Source: Corynebacterium mycetoides (GTDB lineage: Bacteria > Actinomycetota > Actinomycetes > Mycobacteriales > Mycobacteriaceae). From it: a stretch of 64,000 nt of DNA. Of this stretch, positions 9,772 to 19,948 are shown piece after piece; position 1 is the stretch's first letter, and the number at the start of each line of letters is the position of its first letter. Position numbers and translations under genes: made by a program. Where the stretch lies: assembly GCF_900103625.1 (NCBI RefSeq), contig NZ_LT629700.1, forward strand, positions 372,001 through 436,000, written 5' to 3'. Below the pieces are notes generated by a model, which worked only from the letters and a program-made list of their open reading frames with translations, made no database searches and was not told where the DNA came from.

Positions 9772-10995
9772 GCGCGGGACCCTGCGCAAGGCCACGGCCA
9801 ACGCGGCGAGAAGGGCGAACGACAACCACACGTAGTCGGAAACGAGGAACTTCTCCCACAGCGCGATATTGTGGACGGGAATCTTCTCCCCGAACCACCA
9901 CTTCGGCGGGTAGGTCACCACGGCGAGGGTGTACAGCGCCATCACGGCGGTCAATCCCACGGGCCAACGCAGCACGGTGGCGCAGCGCAACCACGCCACC
10001 GGCAGGATCAGCGCGAGCCAGACCCAGTGGTGGGACCAGGAGACGGGGGAGATGAGGAGCATCACCACGGCGTTGACCAGGGTGGCGTCGACAAGCAGGC
10101 CCCGGCGGATGCACGCCACCATGAGCCAGGCACCCAGGCCGATGGTCGCAAGCGCGAGGGTGAACCAAATGAGGTTTGATTCCAGCGCATGCGCCTCGAG
10201 AGAATCCGCGCTGCCGTAGAAGCGCATCACCATGCTCTTGAGCGAACTGTTGGACTGGTAGGTGGTGTCCACGCCGAACCTGGACGTTGTGCCCATGCCT
10301 AACAGTGTGCCGCCAAAATACTCCACGGTCGCGTCCCACCGAACAAGCGCGGCCAGAAGCGTGGCGGACGCGCAGGACACCCCGGCGGCGACAATCGCGC
10401 GCACGTCCCTGCGCAGCAGGAAATACAGCAGCATGGCCAGCGGGGTGATCTTGATCGCGGCCGCAATGCCGATGAGGCTGCCCTGCGGGAGCCAGCGCCT
10501 GCGGGGCACGAGATCGAGCACGACAAGCGCCATGATCGCGATGTTGATCTGCCCGTACATCGCGTTGAGGCGCACGGGCTCGGAGCTCACACCCAAAGCC
10601 CACGCGACTGCCGTACCTGCGACGAGTTCCCGGCGGGTGAGTCTGCCGCCGGCCGCGGCGCGCAGCACGAACCACATGCACGGCAGCAGCAGCGCCGCCG
10701 ACAGGCCGATGACGAAGTTCCCGGCGGCGTCGTCAGGCAGCCAGCTGGCCAGCGCCAGCGGCGAGAGGACAAGCGCGCCGAACGGGGGGTAGATGAACGG
10801 CAGCGCGATGCTCCCCGCGTACATCGGTTTCGAGTACACGGGGAGCCCGTCCAGGAAGGCGCGGGCGCCCTCCCGGTAGATGATGGTGTCCAGCGGGAAG
10901 GTCGTGGACAGCATCAAAGCGACAGCCGCCGCGCATCCGAGGAGCGCGGAGGCAACTGTCAGGGCAGTCAGCAGGTGGGTTCTCCCCCGCGTCAG
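9655..10995 (-). CDS. GT87-family (DUF2029) polyprenol-phosphate mannosyltransferase-like membrane protein; start uncertain
   Basis: Integral membrane glycosyltransferase of the GT-C/GT87 type, which in Corynebacteriales use polyprenyl-phosphate-mannose to build lipomannan/arabinomannan. Seen: a loop after TM1 with DTIIYREGARAFLDGLPVY (the Asp near the membrane is the expected catalytic acid), then about ten hydrophobic segments including IGIAAAIKITPLAMLLYFLL and SPVSWSHHWVWLALILP, both typical of the family. The start is a problem: no ATG, GTG or TTG lies between the ilvD stop and TM1. 10995 is a CTG chosen to keep TM1; the first ATG is at 10914 and would delete it; the open frame runs back into ilvD to 11199. 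The 3' end overlaps the convergent DoxX gene by 117 bases. Confidence 0.75.
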   Translation of the reverse strand: MTRGRTHLLTALTVASALLGCAAAVALMLSTTFPLDTIIYREGARAFLDGLPVYSKPMYAGSIALPFIYPPFGALVLSPLALASWLPDDAAGNFVIGLSAALLLPCMWFVLRAAAGGRLTRRELVAGTAVAWALGVSSEPVRLNAMYGQINIAIMALVVLDLVPRRRWLPQGSLIGIAAAIKITPLAMLLYFLLRRDVRAIVAAGVSCASATLLAALVRWDATVEYFGGTLLGMGTTSRFGVDTTYQSNSSLKSMVMRFYGSADSLEAHALESNLIWFTLALATIGLGAWLMVACIRRGLLVDATLVNAVVMLLISPVSWSHHWVWLALILPVAWLRCATVLRWPVGLTAVMALYTLAVVTYPPKWWFGEKIPVHNIALWEKFLVSDYVWLSFALLAALAVALRRVPRLGEGVDAGSEPPQERRGDDAEDSEDPRGRARAASPAAS

Positions 10996-10996
10996 C

Positions 10997-12835
10997 CTAG
11001 TCCACCTGGCGCACGGCTCCCTTATCGGCGGAGGTGGCCATCTTGGCGTAGGCGCGCAGCGCCTTGGACACCTCGCGGGTGCGGTTCGGGGTCCACGGGC
11101 GCTCGGAGGCCTCCATAGCCGCGCGTCGCTCGGCGAGGACCTCGTCGTCCACATCCAGGCGGATCTCGCGGTTTGCCACCGAGATGGAGATGATGTCACC
11201 GTTCTCGATCAACGCGATCGACCCGCCGTGCGCCGCCTCAGGGGAGATGTGCCCGATGGACAGGCCGGAGGTTCCGCCGGAGAAGCGGCCGTCGGTGATC
11301 AGCGCGCACTTGGTGCCCAGACCGGCTCCCTTGAGGAAGGAGGTCGGGTGCAGCATCTCCTGCATGCCCGGCCCGCCGGAGGGGCCCTCGTAGCGGATGA
11401 CCACGACCTCGCCCTCCTGCACCTCTCGGTTGAGGATGATGGAGACGGCCTGCTCCTGGGAGTCGACCACGCGAGCGGGGCCGCTGAACTCCCACAGGCC
11501 TTCCTCGACGCCGGCGGTCTTCAACACGGCGCCGTCCGGCGCGATGTTGCCGCGCAGGACCACCAGGCCGCCGTCGGAGGTGAAGACGTGGTCGGCGTCG
11601 CGGATGACACCCCTGGCCGAGTCTGTGTCCAGGGAGTCCCAGCGCGAGGACTGGGAGAACGCCTCGGTGGTGCGCTGCCCGCCGGGAGCGGCGTGGTAGA
11701 GCTCGACGGCCTCATCGAGCGGGGACTCGGCGCGGATGTCCCAGTCGGAGAGCCACTCGTCGAGGGAGGGGTAGGCAACCGTGTGGACGTCCTTGTTCAA
11801 CAGCCCCGCGCGGTTGAGCTCGCCCAGGATCGCGGGGATGCCGCCGGCGCGGTGCACGTCCTCGACGTGCGCGTCGCCGTTGGGCGCGACCTTGGACAGG
11901 CAGGGGACCTTGTGGGAGAGCTCGTCGATGTCGGCCAGGTCGAAGTCGATGCCGCCTTCCTGGGCGGCGGCGAGGACGTGCAGGATGGTGTTGGTCGACC
12001 CGCCCATGGCCATGTCCAGGGCCATGGCGTTGCGGAACGCCTGCTGGGAGGCGATGGAGCGAGGCAGGACCGACTCGTCGCCCTCCTTGTAGTAGCGGTT
12101 GCACAGCTCCACGATGGTCTCGCCAGCCTTCTCGAACAGGGCGCGGCGTGCGGTGTGGGTGGCCAGGGTGGTGCCGTTGCCGGGCAGCGACAGCCCGAGG
12201 GCCTCGGTGAGGCAGTTCATGGAGTTGGCCGTGAACATGCCGGAACAGGACCCGCAGGTGGGGCAGGCGTTGTTGGCGATGGAGTCGAGCTCGGAGTCGC
12301 TGACGGAGTCGTCGGCGGACAGCGAGATGGCGTCGATGAGGTCGGACTTCGGCTTGGTCACGCCTCCGACGGAGAACGCCTTGCCGGCCTCCATCGGCCC
12401 ACCCGAGACGAAGACGGCGGGAATGTTCAGGCGCATCGCGGCGTTGAGCATGCCCGGCGTGATCTTGTCGCAGTTGGAGATGCAGACCATCGCGTCGACG
12501 GTGTGGGCGTTGATCATGTACTCCACCGAGTCGGTGATGACCTCGCGCGACGGCAGGGAGTAGAGCATGCCGGAGTGGCCCATGGCGATGCCGTCGTCCA
12601 CGGCGATGGTGTTGAACTCTTTGGGGACGCCGCCGGCGGCGCGGACGGCCTCGGCGACGATGTCACCGACGTTTTTCAGGTGAACGTGGCCGGGCACAAA
12701 CTGGGTGTAGGAGTTTACGATGGCAACGATCGGCTTGCCGAACTCTTTTTCTTGGGTGCCTGTTGCGCGCCACAGAGCGCGAGCACCCGCGGCCTGGCGG
12801 CCGACGGTGGTAACCCGTGAGCGGAGGGGGATCAT
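10997..12835 (-). CDS. ilvD: Dihydroxy-acid dehydratase
   Basis: Third step of valine/isoleucine synthesis: dehydrates 2,3-dihydroxy-isovalerate or -methylvalerate to the 2-keto acid, using an Fe-S cluster. 612 residues, full length. Cluster and active-site blocks are present: [13 protein letters not shown] near residue 125, [19 protein letters not shown] near 190-205, and the C-terminal [20 protein letters not shown] with the catalytic Ser. Starts with [13 protein letters not shown] as in relatives. Followed on the same strand by the GT87-like gene with no usable gap; preceded by the PH-domain gene. Its position next to mscCG and ilvBNC is the conserved corynebacterial arrangement. Confidence 0.97.
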   Translation of the reverse strand: MIPLRSRVTTVGRQAAGARALWRATGTQEKEFGKPIVAIVNSYTQFVPGHVHLKNVGDIVAEAVRAAGGVPKEFNTIAVDDGIAMGHSGMLYSLPSREVITDSVEYMINAHTVDAMVCISNCDKITPGMLNAAMRLNIPAVFVSGGPMEAGKAFSVGGVTKPKSDLIDAISLSADDSVSDSELDSIANNACPTCGSCSGMFTANSMNCLTEALGLSLPGNGTTLATHTARRALFEKAGETIVELCNRYYKEGDESVLPRSIASQQAFRNAMALDMAMGGSTNTILHVLAAAQEGGIDFDLADIDELSHKVPCLSKVAPNGDAHVEDVHRAGGIPAILGELNRAGLLNKDVHTVAYPSLDEWLSDWDIRAESPLDEAVELYHAAPGGQRTTEAFSQSSRWDSLDTDSARGVIRDADHVFTSDGGLVVLRGNIAPDGAVLKTAGVEEGLWEFSGPARVVDSQEQAVSIILNREVQEGEVVVIRYEGPSGGPGMQEMLHPTSFLKGAGLGTKCALITDGRFSGGTSGLSIGHISPEAAHGGSIALIENGDIISISVANREIRLDVDDEVLAERRAAMEASERPWTPNRTREVSKALRAYAKMATSADKGAVRQVD

Positions 12836-12841
12836 TGCGCT

Positions 12842-13387
12842 TTACTCCTCGGTGATTGAATTGCTGTCTGACTTGTGTGTGCTGGTGGGCCTAGGTCCCG
12901 GGATATCCGGATGGCCGCTGAGGTACTCCTCGTACTCGTCGGTGCTGAGCAGTACCTTGCGTCCTTCACGGTTGATAATCTCGTACTTACCATCGGCGGC
13001 TTCGGCGGCGCCGGTGATCACATCGGTGATGCGTCCTCCGGAGGCCTCGGAAAGCTCAGGGATGGTGTTAAACACTACGCCCGGCATGGAGATTTTATTC
13101 CTGCCGTGTGTGGCGGCGGATGCCGTAGCGCCGGTGAACGCGATGCCGGCGAGATCGTCCCACGCGATCGAGACTGCCGGGCGCAGGGGGCGTTTTACCC
13201 GGATTCCCGTGCCGTCGACCGTGGTGGACGAGCCGTAGACCCACACGAGGTAGGCCGCGGGGATGATGAGGAACCAGCCGAGTACGAGCGGGGCCCAGGC
13301 GATCCCGATGAGCGCGATGCCCGTCATGAGCACGATCGCGAGGACGTGTTCGCGGGAGGGCCGGAAAACCCGGGGGGAATCTGTCAT
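12842..13387 (-). CDS. PH-domain membrane protein
   Basis: 181 residues: two adjacent membrane segments (HVLAIVLMTGIALIGIAWA and LVLGWFLIIPAAYLVWVYG) followed by a bacterial PH-like domain (SSTTVDGTGIRVKRPLRPAVSIAWDD onward) and a hydrophilic tail ending in polar residues. Function unknown; equivalent to the uncharacterised gene between ilvD and yggB/mscCG in C. glutamicum as I remember it. Its stop is 6 bases from the ilvD start, so it is likely the first gene of a PH-ilvD unit on the minus strand. Confidence 0.8.
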   Translation of the reverse strand: MTDSPRVFRPSREHVLAIVLMTGIALIGIAWAPLVLGWFLIIPAAYLVWVYGSSTTVDGTGIRVKRPLRPAVSIAWDDLAGIAFTGATASAATHGRNKISMPGVVFNTIPELSEASGGRITDVITGAAEAADGKYEIINREGRKVLLSTDEYEEYLSGHPDIPGPRPTSTHKSDSNSITEE

Positions 13388-13396
13388 GTGTACATG

Positions 13397-14872
13397 CTAG
13401 CCAACGGGAGTTTGCGCCTGCGAAGTGGGAGCCTCGCTTGTCGACGCCCCCTCCGACGCGCCCGTCAGCTCAGCCGGCGTTTCCGTGGCCGCAGGCGCCC
13501 GGGGTGTTTCCTCCGCGTCCGGCGCATCCGTGGGTGCGGGGGTCTGCGACCTGTCAGCCGGAGGCGTTGTGGGCGCAGGTTCCGTCGCCGAGGTCCGCGC
13601 GGTCGACGGGCGCACAGGGGTGGGTGTCGCGCTCGGCTGCGGTTGCTCCTGCGTCGTCTCCTCGGCGGGGGTGTCGCGTGGCGGGGCCAGCCATCCCCGC
13701 CCGGTGCCTGAGCCGTCGGGGTCGAGCGTGAGCCCACGGAGCACGAGCAGGACGGCGAAGGCGGCGAGCAGGAGGAACGTCGACAAGCGCATGGCTCCCC
13801 CGAAGGCCATGCGCGGCATCGGCTTGTCGCCCGCGGAATCGACGATGGCATCGGTGTCGTCGGTGGCGGGGTCGTGTTCCGGCTCGACGGGGGAGACGAC
13901 GTCGTCATCGTTGCGCACGGGTCTGATGGGGTGCATGAACTCGGTCGGCGGGAAAGCGTCGGCGGCCTCAAACTGCTCCGTCAACTCCGTGTGGTCGACG
14001 ACGTGGTCGAGCCGCGTGCCCTCTATGGTGGTCGCGGAGCCGTACTCCTCCCAGAATTCGTTGAGGATGGACACGCGGATGGCACGCTCGACCATCCACT
14101 GGCTCAACGGCTCGACGCGGACGATGAACCGCATGTCCACCGTCCACGGCATACCCACGGTTGTCGGCGGGTTGACGTCCACGGCGGGGTGGACGGAGAG
14201 CTCGCCCAAGACCTTCGGGCGGATGTCCGCCCGGTTCAGCGCGCGTCGCGCGGCGGACTCCGAGCGCGCCACGGCCTCGTCCGCGCTGGAGGAGCCGAGT
14301 AGCGGCACGGGGATGACCACCACAGCGTTCGACCAATAGTTTGACTGATTGATGCAGATCCGCGCCGTGGAGTTGGGGATGTTGATCGTGGCCTGCTCCA
14401 TCGTGCGGATCTGGGTGGCGCGCATGGTGATCTGGATAACGTCGCCGGACACCTTGATGCCGTTGCCTTCGAAAGTGACGAAGTCGCCCACGCCGTACTG
14501 CTTTTCGGTGAGGATGAAAAAGCCCGCCAGGAAGTCGGCGATGATGCTCTGCGCGCCAAAACCGACGGCGGCCGAGACCACGGTCGCCGGGATGGCCGCC
14601 CCGGCGAGGGAGAACCCGACCTGCTGCAGGAAGAAGATGAGAATGAGGAAGAACGCGATGCCCTGGGCGATGTAGATGCCCACGCCGGCGAGAGCGAGTT
14701 GGCTCTTCGATTCGTCCGCGTCGGGCAGTGCGTCGGCGCGGCGCTCGGCGACGCGGCCGAGGAAACGCCCCGCGCGGGGCACGAGCATGGCGAGCAGGAT
14801 GAGCAGGGCGAGGTTGATGCCGGTGTCGGCGAGCCAGCGCCACGCCTGAACGGCGATGTATTCGAAGAGCAT
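13397..14872 (-). CDS. mscCG: MscCG/YggB-type mechanosensitive channel with fourth C-terminal TM
   Basis: 491-residue MscS-family channel. TM1-TM3 lie in the first ~115 residues; the pore helix region reads AAVGFGAQSIIADFLAGFFI and leads into the beta domain (GVGDFVTFEGNGIKVSGDV). After the MscS core (to ~290) comes an acidic linker, a fourth TM near residues 360-380 (LSTFLLLAAFAVLLVLRGL) and a ~110-residue Pro/Thr/Glu-rich tail. The extra TM is the hallmark of C. glutamicum MscCG, which releases glutamate and handles hypoosmotic stress; glutamate export here is inferred. Ends 10 bases before the PH-domain gene and points away from ilvB. Confidence 0.9.
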   Translation of the reverse strand: MLFEYIAVQAWRWLADTGINLALLILLAMLVPRAGRFLGRVAERRADALPDADESKSQLALAGVGIYIAQGIAFFLILIFFLQQVGFSLAGAAIPATVVSAAVGFGAQSIIADFLAGFFILTEKQYGVGDFVTFEGNGIKVSGDVIQITMRATQIRTMEQATINIPNSTARICINQSNYWSNAVVVIPVPLLGSSSADEAVARSESAARRALNRADIRPKVLGELSVHPAVDVNPPTTVGMPWTVDMRFIVRVEPLSQWMVERAIRVSILNEFWEEYGSATTIEGTRLDHVVDHTELTEQFEAADAFPPTEFMHPIRPVRNDDDVVSPVEPEHDPATDDTDAIVDSAGDKPMPRMAFGGAMRLSTFLLLAAFAVLLVLRGLTLDPDGSGTGRGWLAPPRDTPAEETTQEQPQPSATPTPVRPSTARTSATEPAPTTPPADRSQTPAPTDAPDAEETPRAPAATETPAELTGASEGASTSEAPTSQAQTPVG

Positions 14873-14934
14873 AGTGCTTCCCTAGGGTAGCGGGGGAGGC
14901 CAACCTGTTGAGTAACAAATATCTGGGCAATGTG

Positions 14935-14940
14935 TATGAT
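14935..14940 (+). promoter_or_regulatory. ilvBNC promoter -10 (TATGAT)
   Basis: TATGAT sits 6 bases before the ATG of the leader peptide at 14947, so the transcript should begin at or near that ATG. No well-spaced -35 was found; TTGAGT at 14908-14913 is 21 bases away. Confidence 0.6.
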
Positions 14941-14946
14941 GTGGGC

Positions 14947-14997
14947 ATGATCAATATGCGACTAGTAGTAATTATTCCGGTGCGGCGCTTGCCGTAG
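14947..14997 (+). CDS. ilvBNC attenuator leader peptide
   Basis: A 16-codon open frame translating as MINMRLVVIIPVRRLP. It holds three Val, three Ile and two Leu codons, including a run Leu-Val-Val-Ile-Ile, the branched-chain amino acids whose supply it would sense. It closely resembles in sequence and place the C. glutamicum ilvBNC leader peptide (from memory, ending in ARRLP). Ribosome stalling at the V/I codons should disfavour the terminator at 15031-15073. Too short for automated gene callers. Confidence 0.85.
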   Translation: MINMRLVVIIPVRRLP

Positions 14998-15030
14998 CGG
15001 TCTGATCTTCTGCTCAGTCCCACAACAAGC

Positions 15031-15073
15031 GCCCTCGACAGCACACGCGTGCTGGCACGAGGGCTTTTGTTTT
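15031..15073 (+). terminator. ilvBNC attenuator terminator
   Basis: Outer stem GCCCTCG (15031-15037) with CGAGGGC (15058-15064), inner stem AGCAC/GTGCT, followed by a T-rich run (TTTTGTTTT). It lies between the leader peptide stop and the ilvB ribosome binding site, as expected of a transcription attenuator. Confidence 0.85.
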
Positions 15074-15130
15074 GGTCTCCCTCTCCAGTCTCCCCCCTCC
15101 ACCCGCTGAACCTTAAAGGAGCTATCTCAC

Positions 15131-17023
15131 GTGGCAGCTTCCAAAAAGCCCTCCAAGAAGGCGCCGCACAAACACGACGAGGTTGTCGGCCCCGAACGCA
15201 TGACCGGCGCCGACGCCGTGGTGCGCAGCCTCGAAGCGCTGGGTATCGACACCGTCTTCGGACTCCCCGGGGGCGCGGTGCTTCCGCTCTACGAGTCCCT
15301 CTTCGCCGCCGAGAAGCTCCGCCATGTTCTCGTGCGCCACGAGCAGGGCGCGGGCCACGCGGCCTCCGGGTACGCCCAGGCGTCGGGCAAGGTCGGCGTG
15401 TGCATCGCCACCTCCGGCCCGGGAGCGACGAACCTGGTCACCCCGCTGGCCGACGCCTACCTCGACTCCGTTCCCGTGATGGCCATTACCGGGCAGGTCG
15501 GCTCTCCGTTGATCGGCACCGACGCCTTCCAGGAGGCGGACATCCGCGGCATCACCATGCCGATCACCAAACACAACGTCATGGTCCGCAGCCACGAGGA
15601 GATCCCGGCAGCCATCGCCGAGGCCCACCACATCGCCTCGACGGGGCGCCCGGGTCCGGTTCTGGTGGACATTCCCAAGGACGTCCAGAACGCCGAGTTC
15701 GACTTCACGTGGCCGCCGGCGCGCGACCTGCCCGGCTACAAGCCGAACACCAAGCCGCACTCCCGCCAGATCGTGCAGGCGGCGAAGATGATCGCGGCCG
15801 CCAAGCGCCCCGTCCTCTATATCGGCGGCGGCGTGGTTAAGGCGGGAGCGCACGAGGAGCTGCTGGCGTTCGCGAACGAGACCGGGGTGCCGGTGGTGAC
15901 CACGCTGATGGCGCTCGGCGTGTTCCCACAGTCCCACCCGCTCTACATGGGCATGCCGGGCATGCACGGCTCCGTGCCCGCGGTGGGGGCCCTGCAGGAG
16001 GCCGACCTGCTCATCGCCATCGGCACGCGTTTCGACGACCGCGTCACCGGGGACACAAGCACCTTCGCGCCGGGGGCGAAGACCATCCACGCGGACATCG
16101 ACCCCGCCGAGGTGGGCAAGATCCGCGCGGTCGACGTCCCGATCGTCGGCGACGCGAAGCGTGTCCTGGAGCAGCTGCGCGACGTGTTCAAGGACGGCAA
16201 GGCCCACGCGCCGTCGATTAGCGGCTGGATCGACCGCCTCAACGAGCTCAAGGAGCACTTCCCGCGCGGCTACGACCCGCAGTCGGACGGTTCGCTGTCG
16301 CCGCAGTTTGTCATCGAGACGCTCGCGGCGCAGGTGGGTACGGACGCCATTTACGTCGCGGGCGTCGGCCAGCACCAGATGTGGGCGGCGCAGTTCCTCA
16401 ACTTTGAAAAGCCGCGCACCTGGCTCAACTCCGGCGGCCTGGGCACGATGGGCTACGCCATCCCGGCCGCGCTCGGCGCGAAGGCCGCCGCCCCGGACAA
16501 GGAAGTCTGGGCGATTGACGGCGACGGCTGCTTCCAGATGACCAACCAGGAGATCACCACCGCCGCCATCGAGGGCTTCCCCTTCAAGGTCGCCCTGATC
16601 AACAACGGCAACCTGGGCATGGTGCGCCAGTGGCAGACCCTCTTCTACGACGGCCACTACTCGCACACCAAGCTCGGCGGGGAGACATACGTGCCGGACT
16701 TCGTCAAACTGTCCGAGGCGCTCGGCGCCGAGTCGATCCGGGTGACCACCGAAGAGGAGGTCATCCCCGCGATCCAGCGCGCCCGCGAGATCAACGACCG
16801 CCCCGTCGTCGTGGAGTTCATCGTGGGGGAGGACGCCCAGGTGTGGCCGATGATTTCCGCGGGGGCCTCCAACTCCGACATCCAGTACGCGCTGAACATC
16901 CGCCCCTTCTTCGACCTCGAGGAGTCCGCGGGCGAGGCGCCGGAGGACATCGACGACGTGGTTGACGTCGAGGCCGCCGAGAAGTCCGAGACCGAGAAGT
17001 GCGAGACCGAGAAGGGAAACTGA
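15131..17023 (+). CDS. ilvB: Acetolactate synthase large subunit
   Basis: Thiamine-diphosphate enzyme making acetolactate/acetohydroxybutyrate, first common step of valine, leucine and isoleucine synthesis. 630 residues. Seen: [15 protein letters not shown], catalytic Glu71 in [24 protein letters not shown] block ([20 protein letters not shown]), and the ThDP/Mg motif [12 protein letters not shown]...NNGNLGM. GTG start at 15131 is set by AAAGGAG at 15115-15121. The C-terminus ends in a short repetitive acidic tail with three [10 protein letters not shown]-like units, unusual for the family. Stop is 1 base before ilvN: an operon under the attenuator. Confidence 0.97.
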   Translation: MAASKKPSKKAPHKHDEVVGPERMTGADAVVRSLEALGIDTVFGLPGGAVLPLYESLFAAEKLRHVLVRHEQGAGHAASGYAQASGKVGVCIATSGPGATNLVTPLADAYLDSVPVMAITGQVGSPLIGTDAFQEADIRGITMPITKHNVMVRSHEEIPAAIAEAHHIASTGRPGPVLVDIPKDVQNAEFDFTWPPARDLPGYKPNTKPHSRQIVQAAKMIAAAKRPVLYIGGGVVKAGAHEELLAFANETGVPVVTTLMALGVFPQSHPLYMGMPGMHGSVPAVGALQEADLLIAIGTRFDDRVTGDTSTFAPGAKTIHADIDPAEVGKIRAVDVPIVGDAKRVLEQLRDVFKDGKAHAPSISGWIDRLNELKEHFPRGYDPQSDGSLSPQFVIETLAAQVGTDAIYVAGVGQHQMWAAQFLNFEKPRTWLNSGGLGTMGYAIPAALGAKAAAPDKEVWAIDGDGCFQMTNQEITTAAIEGFPFKVALINNGNLGMVRQWQTLFYDGHYSHTKLGGETYVPDFVKLSEALGAESIRVTTEEEVIPAIQRAREINDRPVVVEFIVGEDAQVWPMISAGASNSDIQYALNIRPFFDLEESAGEAPEDIDDVVDVEAAEKSETEKCETEKGN

Positions 17024-17024
17024 C

Positions 17025-18642
<1,618 letters not shown>

Positions 18643-18656
18643 GAATTGCTGCACAT

Positions 18657-18690
18657 ACCCGTCGCCCTTCGTGGGTGGCGGGTTTCGTCG
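18657..18690 (+). terminator. ilvBNC terminator hairpin
   Basis: ACCCGTCGCCC (18657-18667), loop TTCGT, GGGTGGCGGGT (18673-18683), then TTCGTCGTT. Stem of 11 pairs with G-T pairs; weak T run. Confidence 0.6.
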
Positions 18691-18718
18691 TTGGTGGGGG
18701 TGTGGGGGTTCCCGGGTG

Positions 18719-19153
18719 GAGTCCGCAATGCGGAGTGGTCACTCTGCCGCTGCGGAGTTTGTAGAGTAGTCACTCTGGCGCTGCGGAGTTTGTAGAGTCC
18801 GTAATGCGGAGTCGGGACGACCGTGAAGTTGAACATCGGCAACCAGGGCTGCGTGTGGAGTCCGCAATGCGGAGTTGGGGTGGGGTTTGATTGAGTGTTG
18901 GTTAGCGGGGGCCGGGTGGAGTCCGCAATGCAGAGTGCGCGGGATCCGTCAACACCCAGGTGGCTTTCTGTGCAGTGTTTTCACAGTTTGCCTTTACTGC
19001 TGCAGAGTCCGCAATGTAGAGTCCGCAATGCGGAGTCGGGGCGACCGTGAAGTTGAGCGTCGGCAAGCAAGGCTGCCGGCAGAGTCCGCAATGCGGACTG
19101 GCCACTCTGCCGCTGCAGAGTGCGTGGAGTCCACGGAGTTCGCAATGCGGACT
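18719..19153. repeat. Array of eight palindromic 18-base repeats
   Basis: Unit GAGTCCGCAATGCGGAGT, built around TCCGCA-A-TGCGGA (an exact inverted repeat with one central base; some copies extend to AGTCCGCA-A-TGCGGACT). Copies start at 18719, 18795 (one change), 18858, 18919 (one change), 19005 (changed), 19019, 19082 and 19136 (one change). Distances are 76, 63, 61, 86, 14, 63 and 54, so it is not a CRISPR. Between them are more degenerate pieces such as TGCGGAGTTTGTAGAGT at 18751 and 18783. No credible gene lies in 18643-19263; open frames there are repeat artefacts on both strands. Confidence 0.85.
18795..18875. repeat. 81-base composite unit duplicated at 19019-19099
   Basis: Two palindromic repeats with the 45 bases between them (containing GACCGTGAAGTTGA) recur 224 bases downstream with about a dozen changes. 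A second overlapping duplication links 18719-18757 with 19082-19121 (shared CACTCTGCCGCTGC). The array grew by segmental duplication. Confidence 0.75.
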
Positions 19154-19189
19154 CACATCCGCGCAAATCGCGCCCACCTCACGCGCCCA

Positions 19190-19228
19190 CAACAAAACCC
19201 CGCGCCCTGCGCGAGCAGGATGCGGGGT
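19190..19228 (-). terminator. Terminator of the small membrane protein gene
   Basis: Read on the minus strand: ACCCCGC-ATCCTGC-TCGC-GCAGGGC-GCGGGGT followed by TTTGTTG. Strong GC stem plus T-rich tail, 36 bases after the stop of the 19264-19692 gene. Confidence 0.75.
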
Positions 19229-19263
19229 CGAGTTCTACGGGCCGGGGTGGCCACGGCTAGAAA

Positions 19264-19692
19264 CTAGTTGGTGGGAGCTGCGCTCTCGACGGCGTCGCCA
19301 GCGTTTTCGGCTGCGCTCTCAGCGGCGTTGCCAGCGCTCTCGGCCGGGTTAGCCGGCTCGGACTCGCCGCTGACCACTGCGGTCTCGGTGACGTTCTCGG
19401 TCTCGGTGGCGACAACGGAGGTGGAGGTCTCGCCGGTGGTGGCGGGCTCGTCGTCGTTGTTGCTGAACAGGGACCACAGCAGCCAGCCGATGAGCAGCAG
19501 GGCCAGGAGGCCGAGCAGCCACTTCCACCAGCCACCGCCCTCGTTCTCGGTCACGGCGGTGGAGCCGGCGGTGGCGCTAGTGGTAGCGGGGGTGGTGGTC
19601 TTCTCGACACGGGTAACGTCAGCGTTCGCGACGGCATCCTTGTCCAGGTTACGGGGGTCCTTCGGATCCGGGGTGGGGTTCTGGTTAGTCAT
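19264..19692 (-). CDS. Small single-TM protein with Thr/Ala/Glu-rich tail
   Basis: 142 residues, not recognised as a family. N-terminus is hydrophilic (MTNQNPTPDPKDPRNLDKD), followed by a Thr/Ala linker, GGGWWKWLLGLLALLLIGWLLWSLF as a single membrane helix (about residues 53-75), then an acidic low-complexity tail with Thr/Val and Ala/Glu repeats (ESAGNAAESAAENAGDAVESA). A tail outside the cell and an envelope role are guesses. AAGGAC lies before the ATG (ribosome site), and a clear terminator follows. The tail repeats are encoded by near-identical GC-rich codons, so length may vary between strains. Confidence 0.65.
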   Translation of the reverse strand: MTNQNPTPDPKDPRNLDKDAVANADVTRVEKTTTPATTSATAGSTAVTENEGGGWWKWLLGLLALLLIGWLLWSLFSNNDDEPATTGETSTSVVATETENVTETAVVSGESEPANPAESAGNAAESAAENAGDAVESAAPTN

Positions 19693-19872
19693 GAAAATGT
19701 CCTTCCGTCTAAAGCGATTTATCGTGTCCGCTAGGGCAATCGTCCGACTGCGATCTTCCAGTTGAATAACTGTCCGCCCGCAGTGGACTGCCTAACTAGG
19801 CTAACAAAATCTTAAGCACCTCTGCGCTCACGGTTGTGTAACGAAGCCGCAATAGGCAGTATTCGCCCTACT

Positions 19873-19888
19873 CAGGAAAGGTTTCCTG
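19873..19888. promoter_or_regulatory. Palindrome CAGGAAA-GG-TTTCCTG between small TM gene and CDF gene
   Basis: Exact 7-base inverted arms around two G residues, in the 256-base divergent gap, 40 bases upstream of the putative -35 of the CDF transporter. Could be an operator for a metal-responsive regulator; this is inference. Nothing else recognised in this gap. Confidence 0.4.
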
Positions 19889-19911
19889 GACAAAGTGACA
19901 TTTTCAATAGC

Positions 19912-19941
19912 TTGTCATTTACCGTGTTTTCCATCTAGAGT
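19912..19941 (+). promoter_or_regulatory. Promoter of the CDF transporter gene
   Basis: TTGTCA (19912-19917), 18-base spacer, TAGAGT (19936-19941), then 7 bases and ATG 19949. One of the best full promoters in the window; predicts a leaderless mRNA. Confidence 0.6.
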
Positions 19942-19948
19942 GTGTCGC

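Noticed and set aside
10880..12820. 646-residue open frame antisense to ilvD
   Set aside because: Mirror of a certain gene; no recognisable family and typical shadow composition.
18719..19153. CRISPR-like array
   Set aside because: Repeat distances vary from 14 to 86 bases, the sequence between repeats is itself duplicated, and no cas genes are present.
18902..19195. Minus-strand ORF of 97 residues in the repeat array
   Set aside because: It encodes repeats of SALRTPP-like peptides generated by the DNA repeat itself; the other strand shows similar artefacts.
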